Source: Bacillus salacetis (GTDB lineage: Bacteria > Bacillota > Bacilli > Bacillales > Bacillaceae_B). From it: a stretch of DNA of 64,000 bases. The notes under the pieces were generated by a model. It did no database searches and was not told the origin of the DNA. It saw only the letters and a program-made list of their open reading frames with translations. Of the stretch, positions 1 to 8,084 are shown piece after piece. Position numbers and translations under genes: made by a program. The stretch spans positions 41,419 to 105,418 of the forward strand of contig NZ_QXIR01000017.1 in the NCBI RefSeq assembly GCF_003581585.1. Direction: 5' to 3'. Positions within the stretch are counted from its first letter, which is position 1, and every line of letters begins with the position of its first letter.

Positions 1-1
1 G

Positions 2-331
2 AATGCTCAATTCTCCAATTGCAACCTGAGTTCCTCCTCCTTTCAAAACATTAATCTGAGGCATTCTTTATATGCAGATTTAAACCTCTCCAACAGTAAG
101 TTTCGGTTAGTGACTTTGGGCGGCGTTTCGTTCATGGATACAGACCTCGGAGATGCAGGTCACCCCATTTCATTTGAAAGATGCGATTTGCAAGGTACAA
201 AGATAAAGAACAGCACATTAAGAAATGTAGAAATTAATAATAGTGATTTGACTGGAATGAGGATTGATGGCATTCCAGTGGAGGAACTGCTTGAGGCTTA
301 TTATCAGGTGAAGAATAAAAAGCCTGATTGA
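2..331 (+). CDS. Pentapeptide-repeat protein, C-terminal part (5' end outside window)
   Basis: The frame is open from the first bases of the window to a TGA at 329-331. It encodes repeated A(D/N)LxxS-like units such as YADLNLSNSKF, YADLNL and IKNSTLRNVEINNSDLTG, the signature of a right-handed pentapeptide beta-helix. A GTG at 110 is available, but the repeat pattern continues upstream of it without a break, so the true start lies outside the window. The last about 15 residues are polar and leave the repeat. The next gene begins 27 bp downstream with its own ribosome site. Pentapeptide proteins range from topoisomerase protectors to proteins of no known role, and nothing here picks between them. 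Confidence 0.8.
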   Translation, partial: NAQFSNCNLSSSSFQNINLRHSLYADLNLSNSKFRLVTLGGVSFMDTDLGDAGHPISFERCDLQGTKIKNSTLRNVEINNSDLTGMRIDGIPVEELLEAYYQVKNKKPD

Positions 332-357
332 TATCTTGCATAATCAGGAGGGGGAAA

Positions 358-831
358 ATGAATATCCGTAGAGTGAGAGGTTCGGATTACTATACGTTAT
401 CGCCCCTTATCAACGAGTGGTGGGGCGGAAGGAATATGTCTGATATGTTACCAAAGTTATTCTTTGACCATTTTACAAATACAAGTTTTATTGCGGAAAA
501 GAATGGAGAAATTGCAGGCTTCCTAATTGGATTTCTGTCTCAATCGCAGCCTGATGAGTCATATATACACTTTGCAGGGGTTCATCCTGAATTCAGAAAA
601 CACAATATTGGAAAGGAATTATACAACAAATTTTTCAATGTGGTTAAACAAAATGGACGTACTGTCATCCGCTGTGTAACCTCTCCTGTTAACAAGGTTT
701 CGATTGCTTTTCACACCAGGATGGGATTTGCAATTGAAGAGGGAGATAAAAAAATGGATGGTGTCCACGTCAACACTAATTATGACGGAACAAACCAAGA
801 CAGAGTGTTATTTATAAAACATCTGGAATAA
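358..831 (+). CDS. GNAT-family N-acetyltransferase
   Basis: 157 residues, about the usual length of a single GNAT domain. The acetyl-CoA binding region reads HFAGVHPEFRKHNIGKELY, matching the V-P-x-x-R/K-x-x-x-(I/G)-G motif A. It is followed by the RCVTSPVNKVSIAFHTRMGF segment typical of strand 5/helix 4. I place the start at the ATG at 358 because AGGAGGGGG lies directly upstream (347-355); an in-frame TTG at 328 has no ribosome site. The acceptor substrate cannot be told from sequence. A short hairpin follows the stop codon. Confidence 0.88.
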   Translation: MNIRRVRGSDYYTLSPLINEWWGGRNMSDMLPKLFFDHFTNTSFIAEKNGEIAGFLIGFLSQSQPDESYIHFAGVHPEFRKHNIGKELYNKFFNVVKQNGRTVIRCVTSPVNKVSIAFHTRMGFAIEEGDKKMDGVHVNTNYDGTNQDRVLFIKHLE

Positions 832-839
832 TTAAAGTC

Positions 840-859
840 CCCTCTTCAAAGAGGGTTTT
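840..859 (+). terminator. Rho-independent terminator after the GNAT gene
   Basis: CCCTCT, a TCAA loop and AGAGGG followed by TTTT, nine bases after the stop codon of the acetyltransferase gene. Confidence 0.65.
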
Positions 860-1028
860 GCTGAACCAGCAGCCCCCTCCCTTCAATTGTTTAAGGATGA
901 ATGAGATAAAAATTTGAAATTATACCTACTTATTCTATGTATTGGTGTGTTACGATTAAGGAGTTAATATGAGGAAAAACCTTTCATCCGGAGTGTTAAT
1001 ATTAGGGGAGATTAAGAGGTGAATGACA

Positions 1029-1574
1029 ATGGATAAATACAGCAGATTACGGAATATTGATTTCACCATACTATTCTTACTTTCCATTATAGTTTTTGAT
1101 TTGGCTGTCATTATAATGTCTATCAATCATTATTATTTTTCCTTCGTAATTTCCAATAATAATAAGCTGCCCATCCTCCTTACTTTAGTTGCATTTTATA
1201 TGTTTGCTTTTGCTCACACGATAGACCGGGTGGTGGTTATCAGTGTTACCATTGCAGCGTTCCTATTGTTAGGATTCCTCTCTGTAACTAACAGCTCCTA
1301 TCAAACCATTGACTCCTCAACAGGGAATGAAAAGGTGATGATCGGACATAGAAATGCCACCTTGGGAGAAACCAATCATTTTTATGAATTTTATTTATAT
1401 ACATCGTTTCCCGGCCTGGTGAAAAAAGTGAAAGAACATCGTATTCTGACTCGCGGAGTTACCGCAGGCGACTTAGAAGTACTGGGAGTGGACGATGCAG
1501 AATGGATAGGTGATGAGAGAGTAATTTTCCACTCCCCCTATGCTGAAAATACAGAAGTTGACTTAACACCGTAG
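1029..1574 (+). CDS. Small membrane protein of unknown function, three N-terminal TM helices
   Basis: 181 residues. Three hydrophobic stretches (about residues 9-33, 46-64 and 67-86) are followed by a soluble tail of about 95 residues with no motif I recognise. The start is taken at the second ATG (1029), because AGAGGTGA at 1015-1022 is well spaced from it and too close to the ATG at 1023. The gene stands alone; a REPIN-like repeat begins seven bases after its stop. I do not recognise the family. Confidence 0.7.
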   Translation: MDKYSRLRNIDFTILFLLSIIVFDLAVIIMSINHYYFSFVISNNNKLPILLTLVAFYMFAFAHTIDRVVVISVTIAAFLLLGFLSVTNSSYQTIDSSTGNEKVMIGHRNATLGETNHFYEFYLYTSFPGLVKKVKEHRILTRGVTAGDLEVLGVDDAEWIGDERVIFHSPYAENTEVDLTP

Positions 1575-1580
1575 AGTTTA

Positions 1581-1679
1581 GGGACAGGTACCTTGTCCCT
1601 CCCATAGTAGAAATAGTTCACCCTTTCCTTTGATAAGGCCATCCTGAAAATGGGACAGTTCACCTGTCCCTGTGTCCCC
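1581..1679. repeat. REPIN-like inverted repeat, long-spacer form
   Basis: Left arm GGGACAGGTACCTTGTCCC and right arm GGGACAGTTCACCTGTCCC-TGTGTCCCC face each other across a spacer of about 50 bp. The spacer (AGAAATAGTT, CATCCTGAAAA) is shared with the longer copies at 2421 and 4871, so the three form a sub-family. Each arm is itself a hairpin. It begins just after the stop of the preceding membrane protein gene. Confidence 0.75.
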
Positions 1680-1757
1680 CAGCGGAACAAGGAATTAATA
1701 AAACAAAATCACTGATTTAACACCAGTGACTTAACTTTAAGAGTATTGCTATCCGGT

Positions 1758-2327
1758 CTAAGAAATAATAGGTTTTTCCTGATGCTTAACTAATTGCTCA
1801 TTGATAAGAAAATTGTGGCATTTCAGGAGGGCCTCCCGAAACTCTTTACTAACCCTTTCTGAATCATAGGCACAAACAGAAAGAAGCTTTGTTTCTGTAA
1901 CAATTTTATCCGCTTCATTTTCAGAATCCACTAATTTCTTACTTACTGTCCGCTCATCCCGCCATTCTACATGAGCCCAGCTCCGAACAACATAATCCAG
2001 CTCTGAAGAACCTGTTATTGATTCCGGGAGATAATCCCAAATAGAATTAATATTAAAGTCTCCCTTGGCATAATAGAAGTCATAATTATTGACGAATGTC
2101 ACTTTTTCTAAGTCACTTTCATTCGATAACATTGTAAGTTTTTCTTTAATCAATGGAGTTAGTCGGTCATTTTCTATAATGATAGAATGTTCATTGTGTT
2201 CTAAACCTGAAATGATAAAGTCGACTATATTGGAAATATATTGATTCTGTTTCTCGAAAAAATATAATACATGTCCCTTGGTAAGATTTTTAACCTCATT
2301 AACTTCTATTATATTCGTACTTTCCAA
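1758..2327 (-). CDS. MEDS-domain (DcmR-like) sensory protein
   Basis: 189 residues. The N-terminal half (GHVLYFFEKQNQYISNIVDF, then SGLEHNEHSIIIEN, KGDFNINSIWDYL and YVVRSWAHVEWRD) matches what I know of the MEDS domain, a RecA/KaiC-derived ligand-sensing module first seen in DcmR of methylotrophs. No DNA-binding domain is fused to it, so it may work as a stand-alone sensor. The start is TTG at 2327 with AAAAGGGG seven bases upstream. It is transcribed alone; upstream is about 90 bp without genes. The ligand is unknown. Confidence 0.72.
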   Translation of the reverse strand: MESTNIIEVNEVKNLTKGHVLYFFEKQNQYISNIVDFIISGLEHNEHSIIIENDRLTPLIKEKLTMLSNESDLEKVTFVNNYDFYYAKGDFNINSIWDYLPESITGSSELDYVVRSWAHVEWRDERTVSKKLVDSENEADKIVTETKLLSVCAYDSERVSKEFREALLKCHNFLINEQLVKHQEKPIIS

Positions 2328-2420
2328 ATGTGCACCCCTTTTATTGACATATAATAACTGTCAATGAAGTGTAACATACATTGATGCTGAAAAGGGTGTC
2401 TCCGTAAAATAATTCCCTTT

Positions 2421-2565
2421 GGGACGGAGGGACAGGTACCTTGTCCCTCCCCTATTTATTCTCCAAAAGGATGCACATAGAAATAGTTCGTTTCAGGATA
2501 TCCTCTGCACTCTTCTTCAATTGGTCTTCCTGAAAACGGGACAGTTCGCCTGTCCCTCTGTCCCC
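2421..2565. repeat. REPIN-like inverted repeat, long-spacer form
   Basis: Left arm GGGACGGAGGGACAGG..CCTTGTCCC and right arm GGGACAGTTCGCCTGTCCCTCTGTCCCC are separated by about 90 bp. The spacer contains CTATTTA, CTCCAAAAGGATGC and GCACTCTTCTTCAAT, nearly identical to the spacer of the copy at 4871. It ends eight bases from the SDR stop codon, so it may serve as that gene's transcription end. Confidence 0.8.
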
Positions 2566-2572
2566 AAATGTG

Positions 2573-3364
2573 CTAGAAAATAGTCGGTACCATGCCTCCA
2601 TCCATACGAATTGGAGAACCTTTAAAGGCGGAAGCATAAGGGCTGCATAGAAAGGTAGTTAATCTGCCTATTTCAGCCGGCCTGATAAATCGTTGGATTT
2701 CAGACTGAGGCAGATTTTCAGTCATAAATTCTTTCTCTTTTTCTGAAAAAGGCATCTCATTTGGATACATCCCCTCGATTATATGATGCACATTTTCAGA
2801 GAGTGTTGGCCCCGGCAAAATGGTATTGATCGTCACTTCTTTTCCTATTGTTAGTTTGGATAGACTTTTTGACAATGAAAGCAGCATTGATTTTGTTATA
2901 CAATATTGAGGCATTTGTCCCGATGGCATGACTGCTTCTTCACTCGCAATAAAGATCACTCGGCCAAAATTATTTTTTATCATCTTAGGTAAGTAAAATT
3001 TGGATAATCCATTGGCTGCAAGGACATTGGTACGGATATACTTTTCCCATACTTCATCATCCACATCTTCATACTTCATCATTTCATAAATTCCCATATT
3101 ATTAACTAAAATATCAATTTGGGGATGTTTTTTAAATAATGCTTCCCGTTGTTGATTATCTACAATATCAGCAGCAGCATTTTGAGGGAAGGTATCAGGG
3201 AACTCTGACTTGATTTCATTTACAGTTCGTTCTACCTCTTCGTAATTTCGTCCATTGATCAGTACATTGACACCTTCTTTTGCAAGTTCAATGGCAATTG
3301 CCTTACCAATCCCTCTTGTTGAACCAGTCACTAATGCAGTTTTATTTTTCAAGTTCATCTCCAT
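2573..3364 (-). CDS. Short-chain dehydrogenase/reductase (SDR) family oxidoreductase
   Basis: 263 residues, normal for a classical SDR. The NAD(P) site TGSTRGIG (about residues 14-21), NNMG (about 107-110, usually NNAG), the catalytic Ser region IASEEA, and the Y-x-x-x-K motif as QYCITKS are all present. The C-terminal substrate loop is long, as in FabG-like proteins, and the end IRMDGGMVPTIF matches the usual DGG close. ATG 3364 follows AAAGGAG at nine bases. It lies 93 bp downstream of, and codirectional with, an AraC-type regulator that may control it. The substrate is unknown. Confidence 0.85.
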   Translation of the reverse strand: MEMNLKNKTALVTGSTRGIGKAIAIELAKEGVNVLINGRNYEEVERTVNEIKSEFPDTFPQNAAADIVDNQQREALFKKHPQIDILVNNMGIYEMMKYEDVDDEVWEKYIRTNVLAANGLSKFYLPKMIKNNFGRVIFIASEEAVMPSGQMPQYCITKSMLLSLSKSLSKLTIGKEVTINTILPGPTLSENVHHIIEGMYPNEMPFSEKEKEFMTENLPQSEIQRFIRPAEIGRLTTFLCSPYASAFKGSPIRMDGGMVPTIF

Positions 3365-3457
3365 AATACAGTGCTCCTTTTAGACTAAAAGATATTCCAT
3401 TTTTTTGCTGTTCTTATTAAGTCATCCTTTATGTTACTGTCTCGAAAAATAAACCCG

Positions 3458-4480
3458 TCAATTTATCAAGTTTGTCCCGAGATGTTCAGTACGCCATTTT
3501 AAAGGGGTGGCACCTTCCCATAAGTGGAAGGCGCGGTAGAATGAGTTTTGGTCTTCATATCCAATCAAAAACGCAACCTCTTTAATATCCAGCGACGGGT
3601 CTGCCAGGTATTCTCTTGCCTCCTCATGACGAACTTTTGCTAACAAATGCTTGAAGCTTGTGCCTTCTTCCGTAAGCCGCCGCTGCAAGGTGCGGTCACT
3701 TATCCCCAACTCGCCCGCAATAGTCTGAATGTCGGGGCGGCCACCCGCTAAGCTGCGTTTCATGATCCACTTGACCGTTTCGGTAATGGAAGGACTGTGA
3801 GGCTGCTCATTCAATGACTGTTCCAGTACGGGAGTCAGTATCTCAAGCAATTCCGCATTGTACGAGACAAAAGGTCGATCCAGATGTGCTCGATGTATAG
3901 TCAGCCTGTTGTAATTTGCCCCGGTTTGAATTCGGCAGCCGAAGTAATCTTCAAGGATCTGCATGTCGCCAATTGAATCGGTAGAAATTTCTACTGAAAT
4001 TGCTGTCAAAGGTTGACCTGTGCCTCGGCGTCCCAGTTCGAGAAGAAAGGCCAAAGTGATGCCAATCAATATGGACAGACCGGGTTGTTCACTATGTAAT
4101 GTTTTGATTTCAATCGTACAGAGTTCACCTTCCTCGGTAATATGTAAGCTTTCAGGCGGGCAAAGCTGTTTGTACTTGGCCATTCGCTTCAAAGCATCAC
4201 GGTAGTCACGAGCGTGATAGGTTGCTAAGACAGTCGGAGGGAAATGATCTGTTTCAAATGATGTCGTAAGCTTGATGATTCCTTTGGAGGGATCACCAAT
4301 GAGGTCGGAAAAAGCCTGCCAGATTGCAAAGTATTGGGTTGTTGTGACAAATGGCGCAGAAACAATGGAGACTGGCAATTGCGCTTTTCGAACCACCTCG
4401 TCGGCGGCTATTCCCAATTGACGTAATCCTGTCCAAAATCCTGCAGGGATCTTTATTCGTTCAGAGGTATTCAACGTCAT
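3458..4480 (-). CDS. AraC-family transcriptional regulator
   Basis: 340 residues. The N-terminal about 200 residues resemble the 'arabinose-binding domain of AraC' type seen in OruR/ArgR-like regulators (start PAGFWTGLRQLGIAADEVV). The C-terminal about 100 residues form the double helix-turn-helix: TIAGELGISDRTLQRRL and VAFLIGYEDQNSFYRAFHLW, then GATPLKWR. ATG 4480 is preceded by AAAGGGGG. The next gene downstream on the same strand is the SDR oxidoreductase, the most likely target. GC content seems higher than in the flanking genes. The inducer is not evident. Confidence 0.85.
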   Translation of the reverse strand: MTLNTSERIKIPAGFWTGLRQLGIAADEVVRKAQLPVSIVSAPFVTTTQYFAIWQAFSDLIGDPSKGIIKLTTSFETDHFPPTVLATYHARDYRDALKRMAKYKQLCPPESLHITEEGELCTIEIKTLHSEQPGLSILIGITLAFLLELGRRGTGQPLTAISVEISTDSIGDMQILEDYFGCRIQTGANYNRLTIHRAHLDRPFVSYNAELLEILTPVLEQSLNEQPHSPSITETVKWIMKRSLAGGRPDIQTIAGELGISDRTLQRRLTEEGTSFKHLLAKVRHEEAREYLADPSLDIKEVAFLIGYEDQNSFYRAFHLWEGATPLKWRTEHLGTNLIN

Positions 4481-4803
4481 ACCGATGGGCCCCCTTTATC
4501 TATTTTTATTTACAGATTAAGCGTGTCCTTCTTTGCTGATGGTACAGTTTAATAGTAACTCCCCGACGATGCTTTGTAACTAGCGAATGGCGACAATACA
4601 CTTGCTAACTGCGCCAAATTCTATTCAAAATGACAGCATTATATATAAAAGCTCTCTCTTATTTTCCGCTATTCAGCAAACAAAGCGTTATCATTGAATA
4701 AGCAAGAGGAAAATAATTGGTATTAATTAATGGTGGCATTATTTGTGGGATTTTATGTAACTTTTGGCAGGTTATTATCGTCTATATATAAGAGGTCAGT
4801 GGA
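4481..4803. other. Intergenic region upstream of the AraC-type gene
   Basis: 323 bp without a gene. On the minus strand it must hold the promoter of the AraC-type regulator, and near its right end the plus-strand ribosome site AGAGGT (4791-4796) of the lipoprotein remnant. I see no strong palindrome or known RNA element. Confidence 0.4.
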
Positions 4804-4929
4804 TTGAAAGACTTATTCTCTGTTTTGATTGCATTGGCTTTATTAATGATTACAGGATGCAATATTAGTGGGGCGGATGGACAGGTCCCTTGTCCCTCAC
4901 CTATTTACTCTCCAAAAGGATGCGCATAG
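4804..4929 (+). pseudogene. Lipoprotein N-terminus cut off by a repeat
   Basis: TTG at 4804, with AGAGGT seven bases upstream, opens a frame with a perfect lipoprotein signal: LKDLFSVLIALALLMITGC, cysteine at residue 19. Three residues later the frame runs into the GGGCGGATGGACAGG repeat and reads only repeat-derived residues to a TAG at 4927-4929. The remainder of the lipoprotein is missing. This is a 5' gene fragment whose break lies at the repeat border. It is not one of the DUF1672-like lipoproteins of the later array, whose signal is different. Confidence 0.6.
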
Positions 4930-5056
4930 AAAAGATCGTATTCAGGAAATCCTCAGCACTCTTCTTCAATATGGTCTTCCTGAAAATGGGACAATTCACT
5001 TGTCCTTTTCATGAAAGCTCGGGGACTCTTGCTGCTGGAACACGAGGACCGTCCCC
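4871..5056. repeat. Degenerate long REPIN-like repeat plus a second GGGGAC..GTCCCC palindrome
   Basis: 4871-5009 is a decayed relative of the element at 2421: same spacer blocks (CTATTTACTCTCCAAAAGG, GCACTCTTCTTCAAT), left arm GGGCGGATGGACAGG, right arm GGGACAATTCACTTGTCC. At 5021-5056 follows a different palindrome, GGGGACTCTTG to GAGGACCGTCCCC, related to the GGGGACGGTTCTC elements at 6077 and 35953. The composite sits just upstream of the metallophosphoesterase ribosome site. Confidence 0.7.
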
Positions 5057-5087
5057 ATACTTTTACTCTTAACAGCAGGAGGAAATT

Positions 5088-5957
5088 ATGACAAAAAAAC
5101 GTAAGAAAAGAATATTATTCACCCTAATGATTCTATCAATTCTAATAATCTATTACTTTTTACAGCTTAATTGGCTTTCTATCACAAAAGAAACAGTCCA
5201 TTTAGAGGAGTTACCAGAAGAATTTAATGGATTTAAAATTGTACAGTTATCTGATATGCATAATAAGGAATTTGGGGATGGAAACATAAGGTTGGTAAAA
5301 AAAATCAACAAAATAAATCCTGATATGATCGTAATAACAGGTGACATGTTAACAAACACGAGAGATGTAGCAAATAACGGAGATGTTTTAATTACATTCC
5401 TTGAAAATCTTAATAAAGATTATCCGGTATATTATGTTACTGGTGAACACGAAGAAGGTTTATATTATGAGGATAGAAACAAGTATCAAAAAGAAGGTAC
5501 TAAAGAAAATTATGAAAAGAAGTTAAGCAGTCTTGGTGTGATGGTTCTAAACGATTCACATACTACCGTTACACGCCAGGATGCAAATATTAACTTGTAC
5601 GGGTTAAAAGAGCATCTGTCGGGAGAAATTCAAATTGAAGAACGATTAGGGAAACCAAGTCAAGATGAAGTAAATATTTTACTTTCGCACAGACCTTTTT
5701 ATTTTGAGGAGTATTCTGAATGGGGAGCAGATTTAATTTTTTCTGGTGACACGCACGGGGGAATGGTACATTTACCTTTTATCGGTGGAGTTGTATCAAC
5801 AGAAGGGCTTTTCCCCGAATATGACGGTGGTTTGTTCCATAACGAAAACTCGAGAATGGTCGTAAGCAGAGGATTGGGGAACAATCCAATCCCGCTTAGA
5901 ATAAATAACCGCCCCGATATAGTTGTGGTTACACTGGAAAGAACAAATAAGGATTAG
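5088..5957 (+). CDS. Membrane-anchored metallophosphoesterase with altered metal motifs
   Basis: 289 residues. One N-terminal TM helix (about 9-27) is followed by a calcineurin-like phosphoesterase domain of the YkuE/YaeI kind. Visible motifs: LSDMH (D-x-H), VITGDM (GD), LSHRP (H) and the final GG region PFIGGVVSTEGLFPEYDGG. Two signature motifs are changed: the usual GNHE is GEHE, and the usual GH(T/A)HGG is GDTHGG. Both positions normally contribute metal or phosphate ligands, so activity or metal choice may differ; Glu and Asp could still bind metal. AGGAGG at 5077-5082 sets the start. A bidirectional terminator follows at 6019. Confidence 0.8.
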   Translation: MTKKRKKRILFTLMILSILIIYYFLQLNWLSITKETVHLEELPEEFNGFKIVQLSDMHNKEFGDGNIRLVKKINKINPDMIVITGDMLTNTRDVANNGDVLITFLENLNKDYPVYYVTGEHEEGLYYEDRNKYQKEGTKENYEKKLSSLGVMVLNDSHTTVTRQDANINLYGLKEHLSGEIQIEERLGKPSQDEVNILLSHRPFYFEEYSEWGADLIFSGDTHGGMVHLPFIGGVVSTEGLFPEYDGGLFHNENSRMVVSRGLGNNPIPLRINNRPDIVVVTLERTNKD

Positions 5958-6018
5958 TACCTTCTTCAAAAATGAATTAATGAAAATTCAATCACCAGCC
6001 CCAACCCTTAAACAATGC

Positions 6019-6046
6019 AAAAGACTCATCAATCGATGAGTCTTTT
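6019..6046. terminator. Bidirectional terminator
   Basis: Perfect 12-bp stem AAAAGACTCATC / GATGAGTCTTTT with an AATC loop. It lies between the convergent metallophosphoesterase and ydbT-like genes and has A/T runs on both sides, so it can stop transcription from either direction. Confidence 0.8.
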
Positions 6047-6076
6047 GTGCTTCTGTATATTGCTTCTGGAAAGCAC

Positions 6077-6119
6077 GGGGGCGCTTGCAATTGAAATAAG
6101 AGAACCGTCCCCCTGTCAC
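6077..6119. repeat. GGGGACGGTTCT-type palindromic element
   Basis: GGGGGCGCTTGCAATTG pairs imperfectly with AAGAGAACCGTCCCCC. The same GAACCGTCCCC family occurs at 5051, 16007 and 35953. The preceding stretch GAGTCTTTTGTGCTTCTGTATATTGC is also found, slightly changed, before the copy at 16007, so a longer unit was copied. It overlaps the stop codon of the ydbT-like gene. Confidence 0.55.
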
Positions 6120-7594
6120 ACCCGCAGCCCCAAATACCAACGATAAAACTCTTCCCCAACAGAAAAAGGAATGTCCCTGATATCTTCGACCCGGATTGGT
6201 TTGGCCCGGTTAATGGTCGAGATGGATGCGGCTCCAATCAGTTTCTGGAGCCGTGACTGGCTTACCTCTACTTCAATCACTTTTTCCCGCTTCGTATAGA
6301 AGATCGACGATTCAAAGAAGCCTTTTTTGAATTGAACAAAGTTATCACGCAGGAGATAACCGGTGTGTAGGAAGTTCAGCCATCTCCACACAAGAATCGC
6401 AATCAACAGGGCAATCGATACATAGATCCAGGAATCGGCTATCCCAAAGACCGCCGGCTTGAACCAGAAGAGCGCCCCTGTGGCGATGATCCAAATCCAG
6501 CTTGGCTGGACCATTCGGATCGCCAATGACTCTAACGGAAGCAGGTTCATCTTCTTCTCCACCTGATAACCCGGCAGAAGTTCCGACACCAATTCGTATG
6601 CCCGCTCGGTCGGGAGGAATGGATAGAGCGACTTGATATCCGGGCTGTCTTCGGAAATCACGCCTTGTCCGATGCTGATCAGCTCGACCTCTGTCATGCC
6701 GAACAACCGTTTAATCAAGGACTGCTTCAGCTCCACTGCCTGCACCCTTTCTTTTAAAATCGAGAAACTCTGCAGCTCGATGACGCCGTTTTGGATGTAA
6801 ATCCGATCCTTGTCGGAGGAAAGCTCGTACGCCCCATATTTCAGGTACGTCCTGACCATTCCCAGGACGGCGGATACAATCAACAAGCCGATCAGCACAA
6901 TCGTGAAAGTCAGCGGAGACTGTGCGATCCATGAGAAGATGCCCTTTGCCTCCTCGTCCACATTCCAGATGTCACTGATGTTCGAGTAAACCGAAAACAG
7001 CAGCGGAATCAGAAACAGAAAGCCCAGGGAAATGAAGGACGCTTTGATGGTATCCTTCTTGGTCGGACGGAAGTGCAGGGTCCTTTCGCTCGGCAGCTCG
7101 GGCTCAGCCACCTGCCCTTCCTCCGTTTCTTCCAAGACTGCTTCCTTTTCTTCCTTGTTCACTGCCATCTTCTCCAGCTTTTCCGCTTCCTGGAGAGTCA
7201 AAGCCTCGAACTTCACGGAGGCATCTTCCCCTGCTGCCGCCGTTTCAAAATGAAGGGCCGTCAAACCGAACATTCGGTGAATGACGGACACGTGGCGGTT
7301 CACGTTTTGAATCTTTGAAAAAGCCACAGTCTGTTCAGATCTGAATAGGACCCCTTTATTCAGGTAGAAAGCCTTTTTATCATAAGCATACGTCTCAAAC
7401 AGCCACTTCAATGGAATGGCCAAAAGCGAGATCCCGATCACAATCAGCAATCCCCATCTCGCATAATAGACGAGGGCTGAGTCGGATCCTGCCTTGATGA
7501 CGAATAATAAGATCACGAAGAAGAAAGAACCGCGGATCAAGCTCCAGAGCTGAAGGACCATCATGAGTGGATGATAGCGCTTGGGGGTACTCAT
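6116..7594 (-). CDS. ydbT: PH-domain membrane protein, YdbT-like
   Basis: 492 residues. It has several hydrophobic segments (about 15-60, 185-245 and 365-410) alternating with three bacterial PH (bPH2) repeats, recognisable as KIQNVNRHVSVIHRMFGL, KERVQAVELKQSLIKRLFGM and KREKVIEVEVSQSRLQKLIG. This layout is that of B. subtilis YdbT. Its start overlaps the stop of the ydbS-like gene by four bases (ATGA), so the two are co-translated. It is the last gene of a four-gene operon with an ABC transporter. The molecular role of YdbS/YdbT is not well defined; a part in membrane stress or antimicrobial resistance is proposed for related pairs. Confidence 0.82.
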   Translation of the reverse strand: MSTPKRYHPLMMVLQLWSLIRGSFFFVILLFVIKAGSDSALVYYARWGLLIVIGISLLAIPLKWLFETYAYDKKAFYLNKGVLFRSEQTVAFSKIQNVNRHVSVIHRMFGLTALHFETAAAGEDASVKFEALTLQEAEKLEKMAVNKEEKEAVLEETEEGQVAEPELPSERTLHFRPTKKDTIKASFISLGFLFLIPLLFSVYSNISDIWNVDEEAKGIFSWIAQSPLTFTIVLIGLLIVSAVLGMVRTYLKYGAYELSSDKDRIYIQNGVIELQSFSILKERVQAVELKQSLIKRLFGMTEVELISIGQGVISEDSPDIKSLYPFLPTERAYELVSELLPGYQVEKKMNLLPLESLAIRMVQPSWIWIIATGALFWFKPAVFGIADSWIYVSIALLIAILVWRWLNFLHTGYLLRDNFVQFKKGFFESSIFYTKREKVIEVEVSQSRLQKLIGAASISTINRAKPIRVEDIRDIPFSVGEEFYRWYLGLRV

Positions 7595-8073
7595 TGCTCC
7601 ACTTCCTTGACCTTGGCGAAATGAGCGATCGTGTTCCTGACTTCGACAGCCATCTCCTCTGACAAGCCGGGGATTTCGTGAGTCGATCCCATCGTTTCGA
7701 TTCCAATGGAACGCAGCCCGAATTTACGAAGCAGCGGTCCTTGCGAAGTCGACACCGCCTGGATTTTCGTCATCGGCACCAGGTGATGCTGCTCCTGCCA
7801 GAAGCCCGCTTTCAATTGTAAAAATTCTTCATCAAAATCAAACCGCCAGCTTCTGTACAGAAACCGGGGCTGGAAAAACGACCAAATGAAATCGATGACA
7901 GAATAGACTGCCAATGCGATCAGGATCCAGCCTATCCACTCTGTCCATTGGAACCGGTGATCCAGGTAAAACAGAACCCCAAGGATGACAAAACCGACAA
8001 TACTTGAAATGATATTGCGGACCAGCCAGACCTGGACAACCTCTTTCGCTAATTTCTTCTGCGGCATTTCCAT
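7591..8073 (-). CDS. ydbS: PH-domain membrane protein, YdbS-like
   Basis: 160 residues. Two TM helices (about 19-37 and 44-63) are followed by one bPH2 domain (KAGFWQEQHHLVPMTKIQAV, then LLRKFGLRSIGIETMGS). Length and layout match B. subtilis YdbS. ATG 8073 has AGGAG at a good distance. It starts 11 bp after the ABC ATPase stop and overlaps ydbT by four bases. The PH fold suggests lipid or protein binding at the inner face of the membrane. It probably forms a complex with YdbT. Confidence 0.82.
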   Translation of the reverse strand: MEMPQKKLAKEVVQVWLVRNIISSIVGFVILGVLFYLDHRFQWTEWIGWILIALAVYSVIDFIWSFFQPRFLYRSWRFDFDEEFLQLKAGFWQEQHHLVPMTKIQAVSTSQGPLLRKFGLRSIGIETMGSTHEIPGLSEEMAVEVRNTIAHFAKVKEVEQ

Positions 8074-8084
8074 ATTCTTTTCTC

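Noticed and set aside
2452..2637. 61-codon frame over the repeat at 2421
   Set aside because: It is repeat sequence plus the 3' end of the SDR gene in the wrong frame.
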